Notes: generated by a model not told the origin, from the letters alone. A stretch of 64,000 nt of DNA from Megalonaias nervosa (GCA_016617855.1 JAECUM010003233.1:31122-95121), one strand, 5' to 3'; positions 10,325 to 19,629 are shown, numbered from the stretch's first letter. Numbers and translations are program-made.

Positions 10325-10795
10325 CTATTGGAACCCAACCACGTTTTGCAAAAGCATCATCCCGGGATTTATTGAAATGACGACCAAACCAAACAGCGAC
10401 AACCGGATGATCGTAGCTCCATTTTCTCTAAATCGCTCAGCCCACTCATTTGCTTTTTTGCGTCTCAGATCTGTGAGACCATTCCCCCGTAACGCGTTTG
10501 TACAATGTTCTGTGACTCTTTCGGCAGCACAATTCAGACGATCGCTAGCGATCAAAACTCTCATCGGTCGAAGATCATGAACGCTAGGCTTATCATTCAA
10601 CGGATATATCGCATAAACAACTGCCGTCACAGGGTATGCTCGCTCATAATATGGTTTGTCGATACCCGTCAGCATTCCTGGTTTGGAATTTTTACTTAAC
10701 GTGACAATATTCCCAGTGCGGTGTGATTCTCGAACAGGGTCACGTTTGTCACGGATAATCCAGGTTACGTCGGCTGCGTCTGCCGCCCCTGGCAT
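10325..10795 (-). CDS. Unknown element 1 protein, 156 aa
   Basis: An open frame of 156 codons, long for this damaged element. Visible segments are RDPVRESHR, DKPYYERAYPVTAVVYAIYP and an Arg/Glu-rich RRKKANEWAERFRENGA. It lies head-to-tail upstream of the PolB-helicase region and about 25 bp downstream of another unknown frame, and could be part of the polymerase polyprotein or a separate replication gene. The apparent N terminus (AADAADV) is encoded by a repeat unit (10767-10786) also found in the capsid gene, so the true start is unclear. No function assigned. Confidence 0.45.
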   Translation of the reverse strand: MPGAADAADVTWIIRDKRDPVRESHRTGNIVTLSKNSKPGMLTGIDKPYYERAYPVTAVVYAIYPLNDKPSVHDLRPMRVLIASDRLNCAAERVTEHCTNALRGNGLTDLRRKKANEWAERFRENGATIIRLSLFGLVVISINPGMMLLQNVVGFQ

Positions 10796-10804
10796 TACCA
10801 GGGG
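10767..10804. repeat. 20-bp repeat plus hairpin CCCCTGG-CATTA-CCAGGGG
   Basis: ACGTCGGCTGCGTCTGCCGC (10767-10786) runs directly into a perfect 7-5-7 palindrome (10786-10804). A near-identical 20-mer lies at 16878-16897. Confidence 0.7.
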
Positions 10805-10821
10805 TAGAGCAACGATAAATT

Positions 10822-11127
10822 TTATTCTAACAGGTATCTTTGTTCGTTTAGATACTTAATGATTGTCCTTGCTCGCTGGTCATTCATTGTAGCATCAATC
10901 TGGGAGTTATCGTCTTGCCTAATTCTGAATGTTGACCACACATAAGCCACGCCATAGTTGCGAAACTCTCTCTTGTCTTCACGGATACAATTGATTAGAG
11001 TTTGATTCGTCGAATCAGGATCAACATCAAGCAGAGCTCGCATCAGCAAGTCAGGGGTTATTCTGTCAAGATCGAATCTAGCTTGAGAGGGCTTGATCGC
11101 AGATAATCTTGTAAATTCCTCCATCAT
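10822..11127 (-). CDS. Unknown element 1 protein, 101 aa
   Basis: Starts ATG ATG GAG GAA at 11127. The product is hydrophilic, with alternating acidic and basic helices and no Cys pairs, signal peptide or membrane segment. It lies just upstream of the 156-aa frame in the same direction, which suggests co-expression. The A+T-rich stretch upstream (11130-11220) could hold its promoter, but no clear TATA box is decisive. Function unknown. Confidence 0.4.
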   Translation of the reverse strand: MMEEFTRLSAIKPSQARFDLDRITPDLLMRALLDVDPDSTNQTLINCIREDKREFRNYGVAYVWSTFRIRQDDNSQIDATMNDQRARTIIKYLNEQRYLLE

Positions 11128-11560
11128 ATAATTAAGGTAAATATATATTTAAAATTAAACTTCAATTTATAATATACAACGATTCAAGCAAAAAACAGTT
11201 GCAAGCGGTTGATGATTGGATCTACAACTCCTTGTAATAAGGCTTGTGTAACGGATTTCTGTGCATACCACATGCATAATGTGCGACGAGAAAGTCTAGG
11301 ACCAAAGCCATGTTTGAAGTGTAACAAGGGGGCAGGGGGAAAATGCAATTGTGCGTAAGTGTGGAGGTAGAAAATACAGAGCTTTGAAGCGGCATTATGA
11401 TTAAAAAAATAAAAAAATAAAAAAAAAAAAAAAATGATGGCGTTGAATCTCCTATTAAAAAACCGCTGAAGACCATCTCGCTAGATTTTCGGGCTAGCAG
11501 TATCCCACATATTTTTTCTAGCAATAAAATAATAATTTAGACAAGTGATAATACACTATA
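11128..11560. other. Intergenic region with A-tract
   Basis: The region between divergent genes of element 1. It has an A-rich run at 11401-11434. The 100-codon minus frame here consists of low-complexity hydrophobic residues and is not convincing as a gene. Confidence 0.4.
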
Positions 11561-11563
11561 TAA

Positions 11564-12098
11564 ATGGAACAAGGAAATAGCGTCGGTGAATTTGTAACGC
11601 ATCCTATCATCAAGAATTATGAGGCGTCGCGTGCTGATGTGATTAGGAACTGTCGACTAGAAAGACCGGTCATTTTTGTAACTAATACCGGTTATCTCAG
11701 ATTCACTGTTGGGAAAAAGGTATTACATTCACAGATTTGTGTACGAGTGTTACAGTGGCCTGATCAAAGATGGTTTTGTGACTGATCACATTAATTCAGA
11801 TCCAAAGAATAATTCTTTGATTAATCTTCAGGCTATTACGCCGAGTCAGAATTCTGCACGGGGATATACTGGAAATAATACGAAGCATCCAAGACCAGTT
11901 AAATCTGTAAATCCACAGACAGGCGAACAAATAGAATTTTCATCGCTGTTTGCTGCTGCCAAATATTTCTGTATTTTCCCAGCATCGGTTTGCCGTGCCG
12001 CAGATAATATAACCAACTCAACATTTTCAAAGAAATACAAACAAAAAATAACATTTCAGTATCTCACTTTGGAAAACACTCCAGGTGAAGAGAAATAA
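11564..12098 (+). pseudogene. HNH endonuclease, NUMOD-like (element 1)
   Basis: Start ATG at 11564 (MEQGNSVGEF). After a shift near 11710-11720 the frame continues with YYIHRFVYECYSGLI, VTDHINSDPKNNSLINLQAI and TPSQNSA, the H...DHI..D..NN..NL...QN pattern of phage-type HNH homing endonucleases. The C-terminal SVNPQTGEQIEFSSLFAAAK matches a NUMOD-like DNA-binding repeat. Stop at 12096-12098. The catalytic HNH residues look intact in the second part; only the frameshift breaks the gene. Its role in the element (genome processing, or a parasitic homing gene) is inference. Confidence 0.7.
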
Positions 12099-12147
12099 CT
12101 CCCATAAGATTAAACAGTACCAATCCAGTAGCCTCACTTAACTCTGT

Positions 12148-12164
12148 CCTTGACTCTGTTAAGG
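12148..12164. repeat. Palindrome CCTTGAC-TCT-GTTAAGG
   Basis: The same element with one mismatch in the right arm, between the HNH gene and the SINE-like head. Confidence 0.6.
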
Positions 12165-12344
12165 GAAGCAGTATCGATTCTCCCATTGTCCTGGACAAGG
12201 AATACTTTTCTGTGACGGTTGAGGCTCACAATTATATTATCTTTTTGTTGGGGTTATTTTATTTCCGCAGTATTCTTTAAAAAAAACGTTATCCTTGTCC
12301 AGGAATTGGGAACTTCATAATAATTTTTGAAATATATAATTGTA

Positions 12345-12440
12345 AGAAGGCTTCGTGGCCGAGAGGTTAGGGATGCGGAATTCCATACCTGAAATGTGGA
12401 AATTGGCCTTCCAAACCCGTGACTGACAAATTTGTCGACG
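12345..12440 (+). mobile_element. tRNA-like SINE head, tentative
   Basis: GTGGCCGAGAGGTTAGGGATGC matches an A-box region of Ser/Leu-type tRNA. The following B-box region (TTCCAAACCCG) is poor and no acceptor stem can be formed with confidence. It could be a degraded tRNA-derived SINE head rather than a tRNA gene. Confidence 0.3.
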
Positions 12441-12499
12441 GTTGCAAAAAATCGCATTTAATCATTGGGGGCTTCAGCCCAAAGCTTGAAATTCAACAG

Positions 12500-12820
12500 A
12501 AAAATGTAATTAAAGCTAAATAAAACATGTACACCTTCCCGCCATGTCAAACAACGTGGTGGGTGCTGACTTTGCACTCAACCGTGTGTGATTTTGAGCG
12601 AGGTGTGCAAAAAATTTAAAATTATCAGTATAAATCTGTTGAACGTACAGCAGCGGAAGAATTACTTGGACAACCTTCTGAATTTCTAGAATTTCGTTTC
12701 GCATCTAGGAATTTGCGGCGACAACGTCGCTGGAGGTAGGTCCGTGAGACCATGAGGTGGAAAAACAGGAGTCCCCGCCTCATGGTAAAAATAGACCGTA
12801 AGAGTAATGAGCCAGAAATA
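12500..12820. other. No recognised feature
   Basis: Between the SINE-like head and a tandem repeat. Short minus-strand frames here show no family resemblance. Confidence 0.4.
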
Positions 12821-12824
12821 AAAA

Positions 12825-13055
12825 TAGCCTCATTGAAGGGTACTCCATAACAGGACGGCAAAGAACTGTCAGCCAGAAAGAAAAAAAAAAGAGAAAAGAA
12901 TAAGCCTCATTGAAGGGTACCCAATGAAGGGACCCTATGGAACGACAAATAAACTGGCAAAACGAGAAGGGACCCCATGGAACGGCAAAATAAAACTGGC
13001 AGAAAGAATAAGCCTCATTGAAGTGTACCCTATGAAGGGACCCCGTGGAACAGCA
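12825..13055. repeat. Degenerate tandem repeat, about 90-110 bp, three copies
   Basis: Each copy contains GCCTCATTGAAGGGTACYC, ATGAAGGGACCCYRTGGAAC and ACTGGCAGAAAGAATAA. Copies begin near 12827, 12903 and 13010. The array lies inside element 1. Confidence 0.7.
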
Positions 13056-13116
13056 AATTGCTCAGTTCTTACTGTCTACTTTTGCTACTTAAAACAAGTT
13101 ATATTTTTATTCTATA

Positions 13117-13429
13117 ATGAATCACGAAAATATTAATGCGATTATTTCTGCGATTCAAAAATTACATGACCCAACCTCTGCCGCTGGTAAGGGTATACAA
13201 CTTTCTGATCAACTTGATCCTGAAAAAAATCACAAAAGATTTTGAAATATTACAAGAACGAAAATGTGAAGGAAGATGCACACTAGCAGCTGCATACAGG
13301 TTTATTAAATTACTCCATCAGGCAATGACAAAATTGCTAGCTTATGTATGTGATGATACAAACGTCCGGCAATTCGTTCCACTCACACAGGCGATTAAGA
13401 AAATTAGATCAGAGTTGTCTCAAGAATAA
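13117..13429 (+). pseudogene. Unknown element 1 protein, frameshifted
   Basis: Starts at ATG 13117 (MNHENINAIISAIQKLHD), hits TGA near 13225 and continues in another frame with CTLAAAYRFIKLLHQAMTKL and VPLTQAIKKIRSEL to TAA at 13427-13429. The upstream TATATTTTTATTC at 13101-13113 could serve as a promoter. The product would be small, helical and mostly hydrophilic. I recognise no family. Confidence 0.4.
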
Positions 13430-13550
13430 GAAACAAAAAAATCTTGTGAATGCGCGTGTAAGACAGTTGAAAAAAATTATGTATGATTGTAAACAATCTA
13501 ATTGTGAAAGTGAAAGTTGTGACACCGAATAATAGCTCACATTTTGACTA

Positions 13551-13575
13551 CTGTCCCTGACTATTATTAACGGGG
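13551..13575. repeat. Hairpin GTCCC(N15)GGGAC
   Basis: Five-base arms GTCCC/GGGAC lie directly before a copy of the ACGTCGGCGGCGTCT repeat (13579-13593). Listed because the same pairing of hairpin and repeat occurs at two other sites in element 1. Confidence 0.5.
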
Positions 13576-13659
13576 ACAACGTCGGCGGCGTCTATAGTAA
13601 TTTTTTTACTGTGCAAAACACACCAGTCTCACGATCTCACATACAAACTTATCGTCAAA

Positions 13660-15027
13660 GGTTCCTATCATAAATGAAGAAGGTGTCCGTGCTGATCAGT
13701 AAGTCTGAAATGTATCCGTGACAATAGCGGATTATGACATCGCAGATAAACCAGATTAACAGGTACTGACACAATTAAATATCCCGGTGGAACTTCGGGA
13801 GTATATTTGTATAGGATATATCCTTGCTGTGCCTGCCTGGATCTTTCAAGATCTATCTGACAGCTGGCATCAATAGCATCACAAACTAGATTGACTGAGC
13901 TCGTTGATGCGATACTGACAACACCTGGTTATACATGACGACTACTGCCGTCTGGATCATTGCTATATTTGAGAATACTCGGAGGAGGAGATATCGCTTT
14001 CCATGCTTCATTGATTTTTGGGTAGTAAATCAGTCGTTGGCTATCGCCGTCTGTATAATATTTTGATGAGCAGTCTCGAGGTTCGATGCAACGTGGTTCA
14101 GGCGTTCTATTTGCTTGATGAATTTTTCCTCCCTCAGATAATAGCTAACGGGATATACTCGTTTATATAGTGGGTGAATGACTGGCGTAGTTTCTCACTC
14201 ATTCGTTTGTGTTTGTAATTAATTTCGTCGGATAATAATTTGATATCATATTCGGTATATGGTATCTCGGGGGTGTCATACTTCCATTCCATTTCAAGGG
14301 GGAGAGCTTTGCCGTCCGGAGCTATCATCACTTCAGAAACAGTGAATTTATGGAAGAAGTGGGGAGTATCTAATGCTCTTCACATTGTTGATATGTTGAT
14401 CTGTTCGATCTGATAACTGCCCGTAAATATGCTTTCAACATTAAAGTCCAGTGTTCCATCAGACTTATTTTTATACGCAAATACCAGTGAATTATTTGCT
14501 TGCAACCCACCGAATGACTTTGCTCCAATATTTTACCAGCTGTAATATATTCGCAATTGTGCTAGAGCTAGTTCCTTAGTTGGAATTGCCATTGGAAAGC
14601 TAACGTCAAACTCAGGCTTGGTTGCCACGTCATTGTCTGATTTTGGTTCTTTCACATTGATAATTGTATTTCTCCTCATGTTTAGATCGCCATTCATAAT
14701 GTTTCCACTTCTTCTGATGCGTCCAGTAATCTCTCTCATTAGTGTTAGAATTGATTCCTCCCAGTTTTTAATTTTATCGTTTTCAGCAAACACCAATAAG
14801 TTATCTTCGGTCGCACCTGGAACCCGCATAATAATATCTGTCAACGGGATATTGCTCGTCTTTAACCGTCCTTGCTGATCCTGAAAAGACACATCAACTT
14901 CATTTTGGTCCACATCTGCGAGACGCAAAAGATTAGCGAGCTCATCCTTGACCACGTCAAGGGTTGCATATTTGGATACGTTACCTTGGGGCTTGCCTTT
15001 AGCAGATCTTCCGTAAATATCTAACAT
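13660..15027 (-). pseudogene. Spike/fibre-like protein (element 1)
   Basis: Start ATG at 15027 (MLDIYGRSAKGKPQG). Residues about 115-150 read IMNGDLNMRRNTIINVKEP followed by NDVATK. This is the M.GDLNM...I.NV..P....DAATK pattern of phage tail-fibre repeats, which suggests a trimeric fibre shaft. An in-frame TAA stands at 14533-14535. The frame then continues with SFGGLQANNSLVFAYK, further breaks, and a C-terminal part with GYLIVSVPVNLVYLRC and FRLTDQHGHLLHL (13670-13800). The last looks like the final strands of a beta-sandwich head. A receptor-binding role is inference from the fibre motif and from the position between protease and early genes. Confidence 0.55.
14946..14962. repeat. Palindrome CCTTGAC-CAC-GTCAAGG
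   Basis: Perfect 7-3-7 palindrome inside the spike-like reading frame, which remains open through it. Confidence 0.75.
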
Positions 15028-15049
15028 TGTATATTACACTAAGACCTGT

Positions 15050-15473
15050 TTGAAACATTGGGCGAGGATGTCGTCTGGTGGTACGCTCGTGCAGGACTTT
15101 ATGAGGCGGTGCCCCTGACAATGTCAGGGACCTTGACACAGCGTCGAGCACAGCGAGTACTTCACGGCCGCACATTGGCGGATCAGTTATTGTCTGTGTT
15201 GGTAATGTTGAATACCAGATCAGAGTGCTATGCATTCTACTGCTGATATATTTTAAAAATTATTTCGGTGGCGCCAACCCATACGAATAAAAAAAACAAC
15301 TCCACGTGGGTCAACCACATATGCAACCCAATGAGTACCTGGACCAGAACTGCCATCGAGGTACCGGTTTCAACACGGTTTGGTTGTTTTTGTAATTGAT
15401 CACGCATAAAAACACATCTGAAGTTTTTGATGTTTAATTTATTAGCAGCATCAAGTAAATCAAAATTGGACAT
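15050..15473 (-). pseudogene. Adenain-type cysteine protease (element 1)
   Basis: Start ATG 15473: MSNFDLLDAANKLNIKNFRC, then FMRDQLQKQP. After a shift the second frame has SGPGTHWVAYVVDPRG with the catalytic His of the GTHW motif. The usual YFDSFG aspartate segment is scrambled. Further on, PPMCGREVLAVLDAVS carries the catalytic Cys of the Q..CG motif. The order His, (Asp), Cys is that of adenovirus protease and Polinton PRO, which mature the capsid. At least one frameshift near 15360 and another near 15250 make it inactive. It lies between the spike gene and the pX-like gene. Confidence 0.65.
15113..15129. repeat. Palindrome CCCTGAC-AAT-GTCAGGG
   Basis: Perfect 7-3-7 palindrome in the 3' part of the protease pseudogene. 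A further half-site CCTTGAC follows at 15131. Confidence 0.75.
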
Positions 15474-15479
15474 GGGAAG

Positions 15480-15960
15480 TTCGAAACGCTTGGCGTCTAG
15501 GGGAGTGTACCGGGTAGTCTCAGTAACCCTGACCGTACCATGAATGAGGGGTTCCTGGCAGTCATTTGGATGTAACCTGTTGCTTTCGTTAATGCCATCC
15601 CAACGGCTGTTCCAACAGCACCAAGTGCAGCTGCTTTTACAACTGCTGGGGTTGCGGTACTATCAACGCTGGTATAGTCACAAGAAGTGGAAATATACCA
15701 CCCGTCTTGGCAATGTCTTTAATGGCACCCGCAGAAAGATCAAGTCTAACACCGGTCTTTGATCGTTTGGCGTCATTGAAGTGCTTGAGTTGACGTTCTG
15801 TCAGGGATAGTTTATTTGGACCTTTCAGCGCTACTGATTTCAGTTATATTTTTATTCCAGAATTCTTTTTTAATGCTGATTGTAGCTTATCAATCTGACC
15901 AGGAGTCAGCGTAACATTAACGTGATGATATGATATTATAATATCATGAGCGATTTAATT
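15480..15960 (-). pseudogene. Minor virion protein with LT..Q repeats (element 1)
   Basis: The frame contains NVTLTPGQIDKLQSALKKNS, an in-frame TAA near 15850, then GPNKLSLTERQLKHFNDAK, TGVRLDLSAGAIKDIAKTG and GIFPLL. A shifted frame after 15650 has ALGAVGTAVGMALTKATG. Repeated L(T/S)..Q/A units followed by a Gly/Ala-rich hydrophobic tail are known to me from small capsid-associated proteins of Polinton-like viruses. It lies immediately downstream of the major capsid gene. Function is inferred from position. Confidence 0.45.
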
Positions 15961-15977
15961 ACTAATCGTGCATCGAG

Positions 15978-17369
15978 TTAAATGTTTTCCACTGGGGCAT
16001 CAATGACTCTCATTCGTCCACCAACACCATCAAGCAGCACTGTTTTGTCTGAGAGTATAACAGCGATTACTCGATAATCAGTAGTACCGGCTGGCAGTGC
16101 ACTTACTCGAGCTCGAAAATGTCAACGACTGACTGTCTAAACAAATTTAAGTGTTCCAGCGAGAAGTAGTAGATCGGATACATCGTCGAGAAATTCCGCA
16201 GGGATATTTGCAAACCAGAATCCACATTCCGATCATGCCCCATGAATGTCACCAAGCTATGATAAGCACGTGCAACGTGATTATTTTCAAAATCCAGCAA
16301 CACTTCTTCAGACGGTTCTTGATGTCCATTTATCCTCAAAGAAACTTCACTAACCCCAAGTTGGTCAAATAACATATGATTTCGTATTTGAGAATTTTGT
16401 CGTCGGATATCCTGAAAAGCTATAAATACATGTCGTGGTGCAGAAACTCCCTGTTGTGATGCGATCTGCCATGCAAATGTGCCAACAGCTGCGCTCGTGA
16501 TCGAGTCTGTCGTCATCCATGACAACGTTGATTTTCCGCTGCTGTCTATAAAAGAGAGCAGCCGTTGTTCTTCAGCGAGTGATGGTGACATTGTTGGCAT
16601 CCACAAGGAAAGCTTTGTCAGTGTCACATTTCAATGAAATGACACGGTTACAGCTGGATCAACTCCTTCAACGTACCAGATAGCATCGTCGTCCGTGCCC
16701 TTTCGAACGAGAGCAACTGTGTGTTTTGCCCCGAAGATGACTTTTCTAACATTTCTGCAGAAACCAAAGATATGTGACAGTGGTATTGCAAAGCTAAATC
16801 TCTTCTGAGCATCAATTTGATTTGTACGTACTGAGAACCCCAGATTAAAATTCGCATTTACAAAGAATAAACTTTCAACATCGGCGGCGTCAGCCGCAGC
16901 ATGTAACATTTTTGGGGTGCCCAAAAGTATAAGGTCGGCTCTCAGCGAGATCAACAGTATCTTTTGCAAACATCATTGATGGACCAGAGGACCGTGCATA
17001 ATCATCGCTGTATCGGGATAGCCCCAATATTGTCGTAGCAACATCAACGTCATTGAGGCATGCTTCGATTTCTTTACCATCAATAATATCTCGTGCACTG
17101 CTGTATGATGCCACAATTCTGTTATTAACAAATCCACCCTGCGCATCACTATATGGGTTACTATCGATTTTTGCAAGTCTACCCTGAATTTCAATGAATG
17201 CCTCGGCGGACAAGAAATATCTTGATGTATCCTGGACTAGTTCGATTCGTCCTCCACGTTGGTTTGGTTCTTGTACTTCATAAGAATAATATTGATAATC
17301 AGGCACGGACTCATCCTTGAATACTGACGAGTCCATGTCAAATGCTGGATCAGATACACGTTTGAACAT
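15978..17369 (-). pseudogene. Major capsid protein, double-jelly-roll type (element 1)
   Basis: Start ATG 17369 (MFKRVSDPAFDMDSSVFKDE). Jelly-roll segments include QRGGRIELVQDTSRYFLS, AFIEIQGRLAKIDSN, IDGKEIEACLNDVDVATTIL and GLSRYSDDYARS. After a break near 16880-16900 come FAIPLSHIFGFCRNVRKVIF, LTKLSLWMPTMSPS and APRHVFIAFQDIRRQNSQIR. After a second shift the C terminus runs from about 16090 to TAA at 15978-15980. Length and order fit a Polinton-like MCP of about 450 residues. It is not similar in sequence to the F54H12.2-type capsid protein of element 2. The first break coincides with a 20-bp repeat and a 17-bp palindrome (16878-16926). Confidence 0.7.
16878..16926. repeat. 20-bp repeat plus hairpin TTTTGGG-GTG-CCCAAAA
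   Basis: ACATCGGCGGCGTCAGCCGC (16878-16897) differs at three positions from 10767-10786. A perfect 7-3-7 palindrome follows at 16910-16926. The pair sits where the capsid frame breaks. Confidence 0.7.
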
Positions 17370-17399
17370 TGTATTTATATTTGCTGCTGTCTAAAATGA

Positions 17400-17853
17400 T
17401 GCGCCATCGACGTTTAACGTCTGAGACGACGAGATAACCCACTACCTGCTACCAGATTTGCAATTATATTCCAAGCTTCTTCACCGGCTAATTCTTTCAA
17501 CCGCTCACTTGCAGCTTGATTTATTATTTTACTAACATTTCCAGGCATAACTTCGGTGCTGGGCAATTTTACTGGCTGAGGTTTTCGTCGTATTAATCGT
17601 GCTAGTCTATCTCTGATTGCTGAGAATGCTTTCCTAGCAACATCACCAACAATACCAATAATTTATCATTAACAACGTCAATAGCTTTCATTCCCAGTTG
17701 CTTTGCAATCGGTATTGCTTTTGGGGCTATCTTTCTGAATAGACCCTGAACAACATCGTTGAGTCCATCTCCGTAGGTAACATTATATGTTGGTAATCGC
17801 GAATTTATCACCCAGATCATTACAGGTCCACGTTGAGCATTATGTATGATCAT
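17400..17853 (-). pseudogene. pVI/pX-like amphipathic virion protein (element 1)
   Basis: The reading starts near 17853 (MIIHNAQRGPVM) and has YGDGLNDVVQGLFRKIAPKA, a Gly-Leu amphipathic helix with basic residues. The second half shifts frame and is Arg/Lys-rich (RDRLARLIRRKPQP, then SGLSRRLRR). The element 2 protein at 43172-43621 has the corresponding GLGDMLKSAFRSVAPVLKP. Adenovirus pVI and pX have similar features: a membrane-active helix and a DNA-binding tail. The gene is directly upstream of the capsid gene. Confidence 0.5.
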
Positions 17854-17882
17854 CTTATTTTCTTGTCACTGATTTAACTGCA

Positions 17883-18856
17883 TCAATCACTGCGGTAATC
17901 ATCAACGATTTCATCAATGAGGGACCGGTAAACATTAATGTCTATGATACCGAGTGTGAATAATCTCTGAAAAATAGCAGCTGCTTCATTAATGATTTCT
18001 GAGGAATTATTTATAGTTCGTCTTCTGCCAATCAGAATTTCTAGTCTATCAGCATCGGCAAAGACGTTATTTGGGCATGAAGTAATAAGACCACTTTCCC
18101 CTGGTACATGTACCAGGAGCGATGATACCACTTTCAGTGTTTCTTCTTCCTCAATACGAAGTGGTCTGAATGGCGATTTTTCGGGGGATAATATATCTCA
18201 GGGTAATGGCACTCTTTTAACTTTTTCTACTTGTTTCACAAAATTTGCAAATTCATCCCTATATGTATTAGTGATTCTGGATATACCACAGGTCTTTCGA
18301 AATACAAAAGGAACCCTTTTTTTCTGAAACACTGGTGGTGTTTGGATCTAATAATTTATCACGATCTGAATATCCTGTTGCGGTAACCGCTATAGTTCTC
18401 TCTCGAAGTAGTTTACGACCTTCTTCAATAAATAGGGCTGGTTGTTTTGGTTTTGGTCTTGGTTTTGATGCAACAGTATCCTTCACATCGCCGACCTCCT
18501 CATGAACTTTGTTAATACCTCAAGTACTTGTTATATTCCTTCTTGTAATTGTGGCTGAGCAGCAGTTATTTCAGTTGAAAGTTCTCATAGACTCTTTTTT
18601 GATTGTTTAGTTCTTTGTGATATTTTCCCAGTTGCTTTAACGCTTTGCTCTAACGTGGGGAGAAGACCTTCGTAGCCTTTGTAACTGGTTTAAATAATTC
18701 TGCTGTATCCTCTGCAAATTCCACTCGAGCTTCCTACCGCCGTTGTAGTTGCTGCTTGACAGAATCACGGACGGGAAGATATTTGTTAATTGCCTCTAGT
18801 CGCTGTCGAGCTAGTTTAGCTGTACGAGATTCCATGGCTAGCGTAGAATCGCTCAT
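17883..18856 (-). pseudogene. Scaffold-like first gene of the capsid cluster (element 1)
   Basis: Starts at ATG 18856 (MSDSTLAMESRTAKLARQRL), some 30 bp inside the right terminal repeat. Broken helical, charged frames follow (18268-18486 and 17883-18131), ending with ADRLEILIGRR, EIINEAAAIFQRLF and YRSLIDEI. Many stops and shifts. A long charged helical protein ahead of the capsid genes would fit a scaffold or assembly role, but no family signature is visible; it may correspond to the 46020-46694 gene of element 2. Confidence 0.4.
18100..18117. repeat. Perfect 18-bp palindrome CCTGGTACATGTACCAGG
   Basis: A fully self-complementary 18-mer in the scaffold-like gene of element 1. Confidence 0.8.
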
Positions 18857-18886
18857 TGTTATTGATATAATAATAATTTAATTACG

Positions 18887-19158
18887 CCACCTAACCGCTA
18901 CGCCACAGCAGCAGAGAGGGTGACGACCAACAGTGAATGTCCCGGGTCGGTAAAAGAGGACGCATAAAAATTTGACACGCAAGCGTCAAGAGAAAAAATA
19001 ACAAAAAATGCGCTAACCCTGTAGAGGCATCGGTTTTGTGCAAACCTGTTAGAGGTCTCGGTTTAGCGTTATTGACGCTTGTGTGTCATTTTCGTATGAG
19101 GTCTTATTTTCACAAATGCACTGTTCTAAAAATTGGTCTGTTCACCCTCCCTGCTGCT
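18887..19158. repeat. Right terminal inverted unit of element 1
   Basis: Reverse complement of 2765-3042. The unit itself begins and ends with inverted copies of about 25 bp: ACAGCAGCAGAGAGGGTGA near 18912 against TCACCCTCCCTGCTGCTGT at 19142-19160. It starts about 30 bp beyond the first codon of the capsid-cluster gene. Confidence 0.75.
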
Positions 19159-19221
19159 GTACGCTAGCAGAAATATAAAATAGTTTAGAGTGCAGACAAA
19201 CACACATTTGCCCTACTAAAG

Positions 19222-19322
<101 letters not shown>

Positions 19323-19629
19323 GTGAATAGGATGGTAGTTTTGTTTAACCTGGAAAACAAAGCCATTATTGTTGGGAATAGAAAGTTTACATTTATAACA
19401 GGATTGTAAGGGTTCGGGTTAGAGTTGTTAGTTTAATTGAAAAGAGATTTGTGTGACTTGCAGCCTGCTGAGTAAGGCTGATGGGGTTTAAAATGTAGGA
19501 GGGTAGGGTAGGTATATTATAAAGGGAGGTAACAAATGGACTTTATAGAAGGGAAAGATGTTCTTTTTACTTAATTTATAAGAATGATCATATAGTGTTA
19601 TGGTGGTCAGGGAAATTAGTTTCATATAG

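Larger units (their letters stand above)
2765..19158. mobile_element. Element 1: degraded Polinton-type virus-like element
   Basis: Inverted units of about 270 bp at 2765-3042 and 18887-19158 bracket remnants of a packaging ATPase, integrase, PolB palm plus SF1 helicase, adenain-like protease, major capsid protein and minor virion proteins. That combination defines Polinton/Maverick and related viruses. Without the inserted LINE (3082-6209 plus one target copy) it is about 13.3 kb. Right-half genes (18856 to 13660) are on the minus strand, as are the PolB-helicase and ATPase. Integrase, PLA2-like, HNH and one unknown gene are on the plus strand. Nearly every gene has stops or shifts. I could not find a convincing target duplication, so the outermost bases are uncertain. 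Confidence 0.75.

Noticed and set aside
2778..19145. 6-bp target duplication of element 1 (GTGAAC and GTTCAC flanking AG...CT).
   Set aside because: The two hexamers are reverse complements, not direct repeats, so they belong to the inverted repeat. No convincing direct duplication was found.
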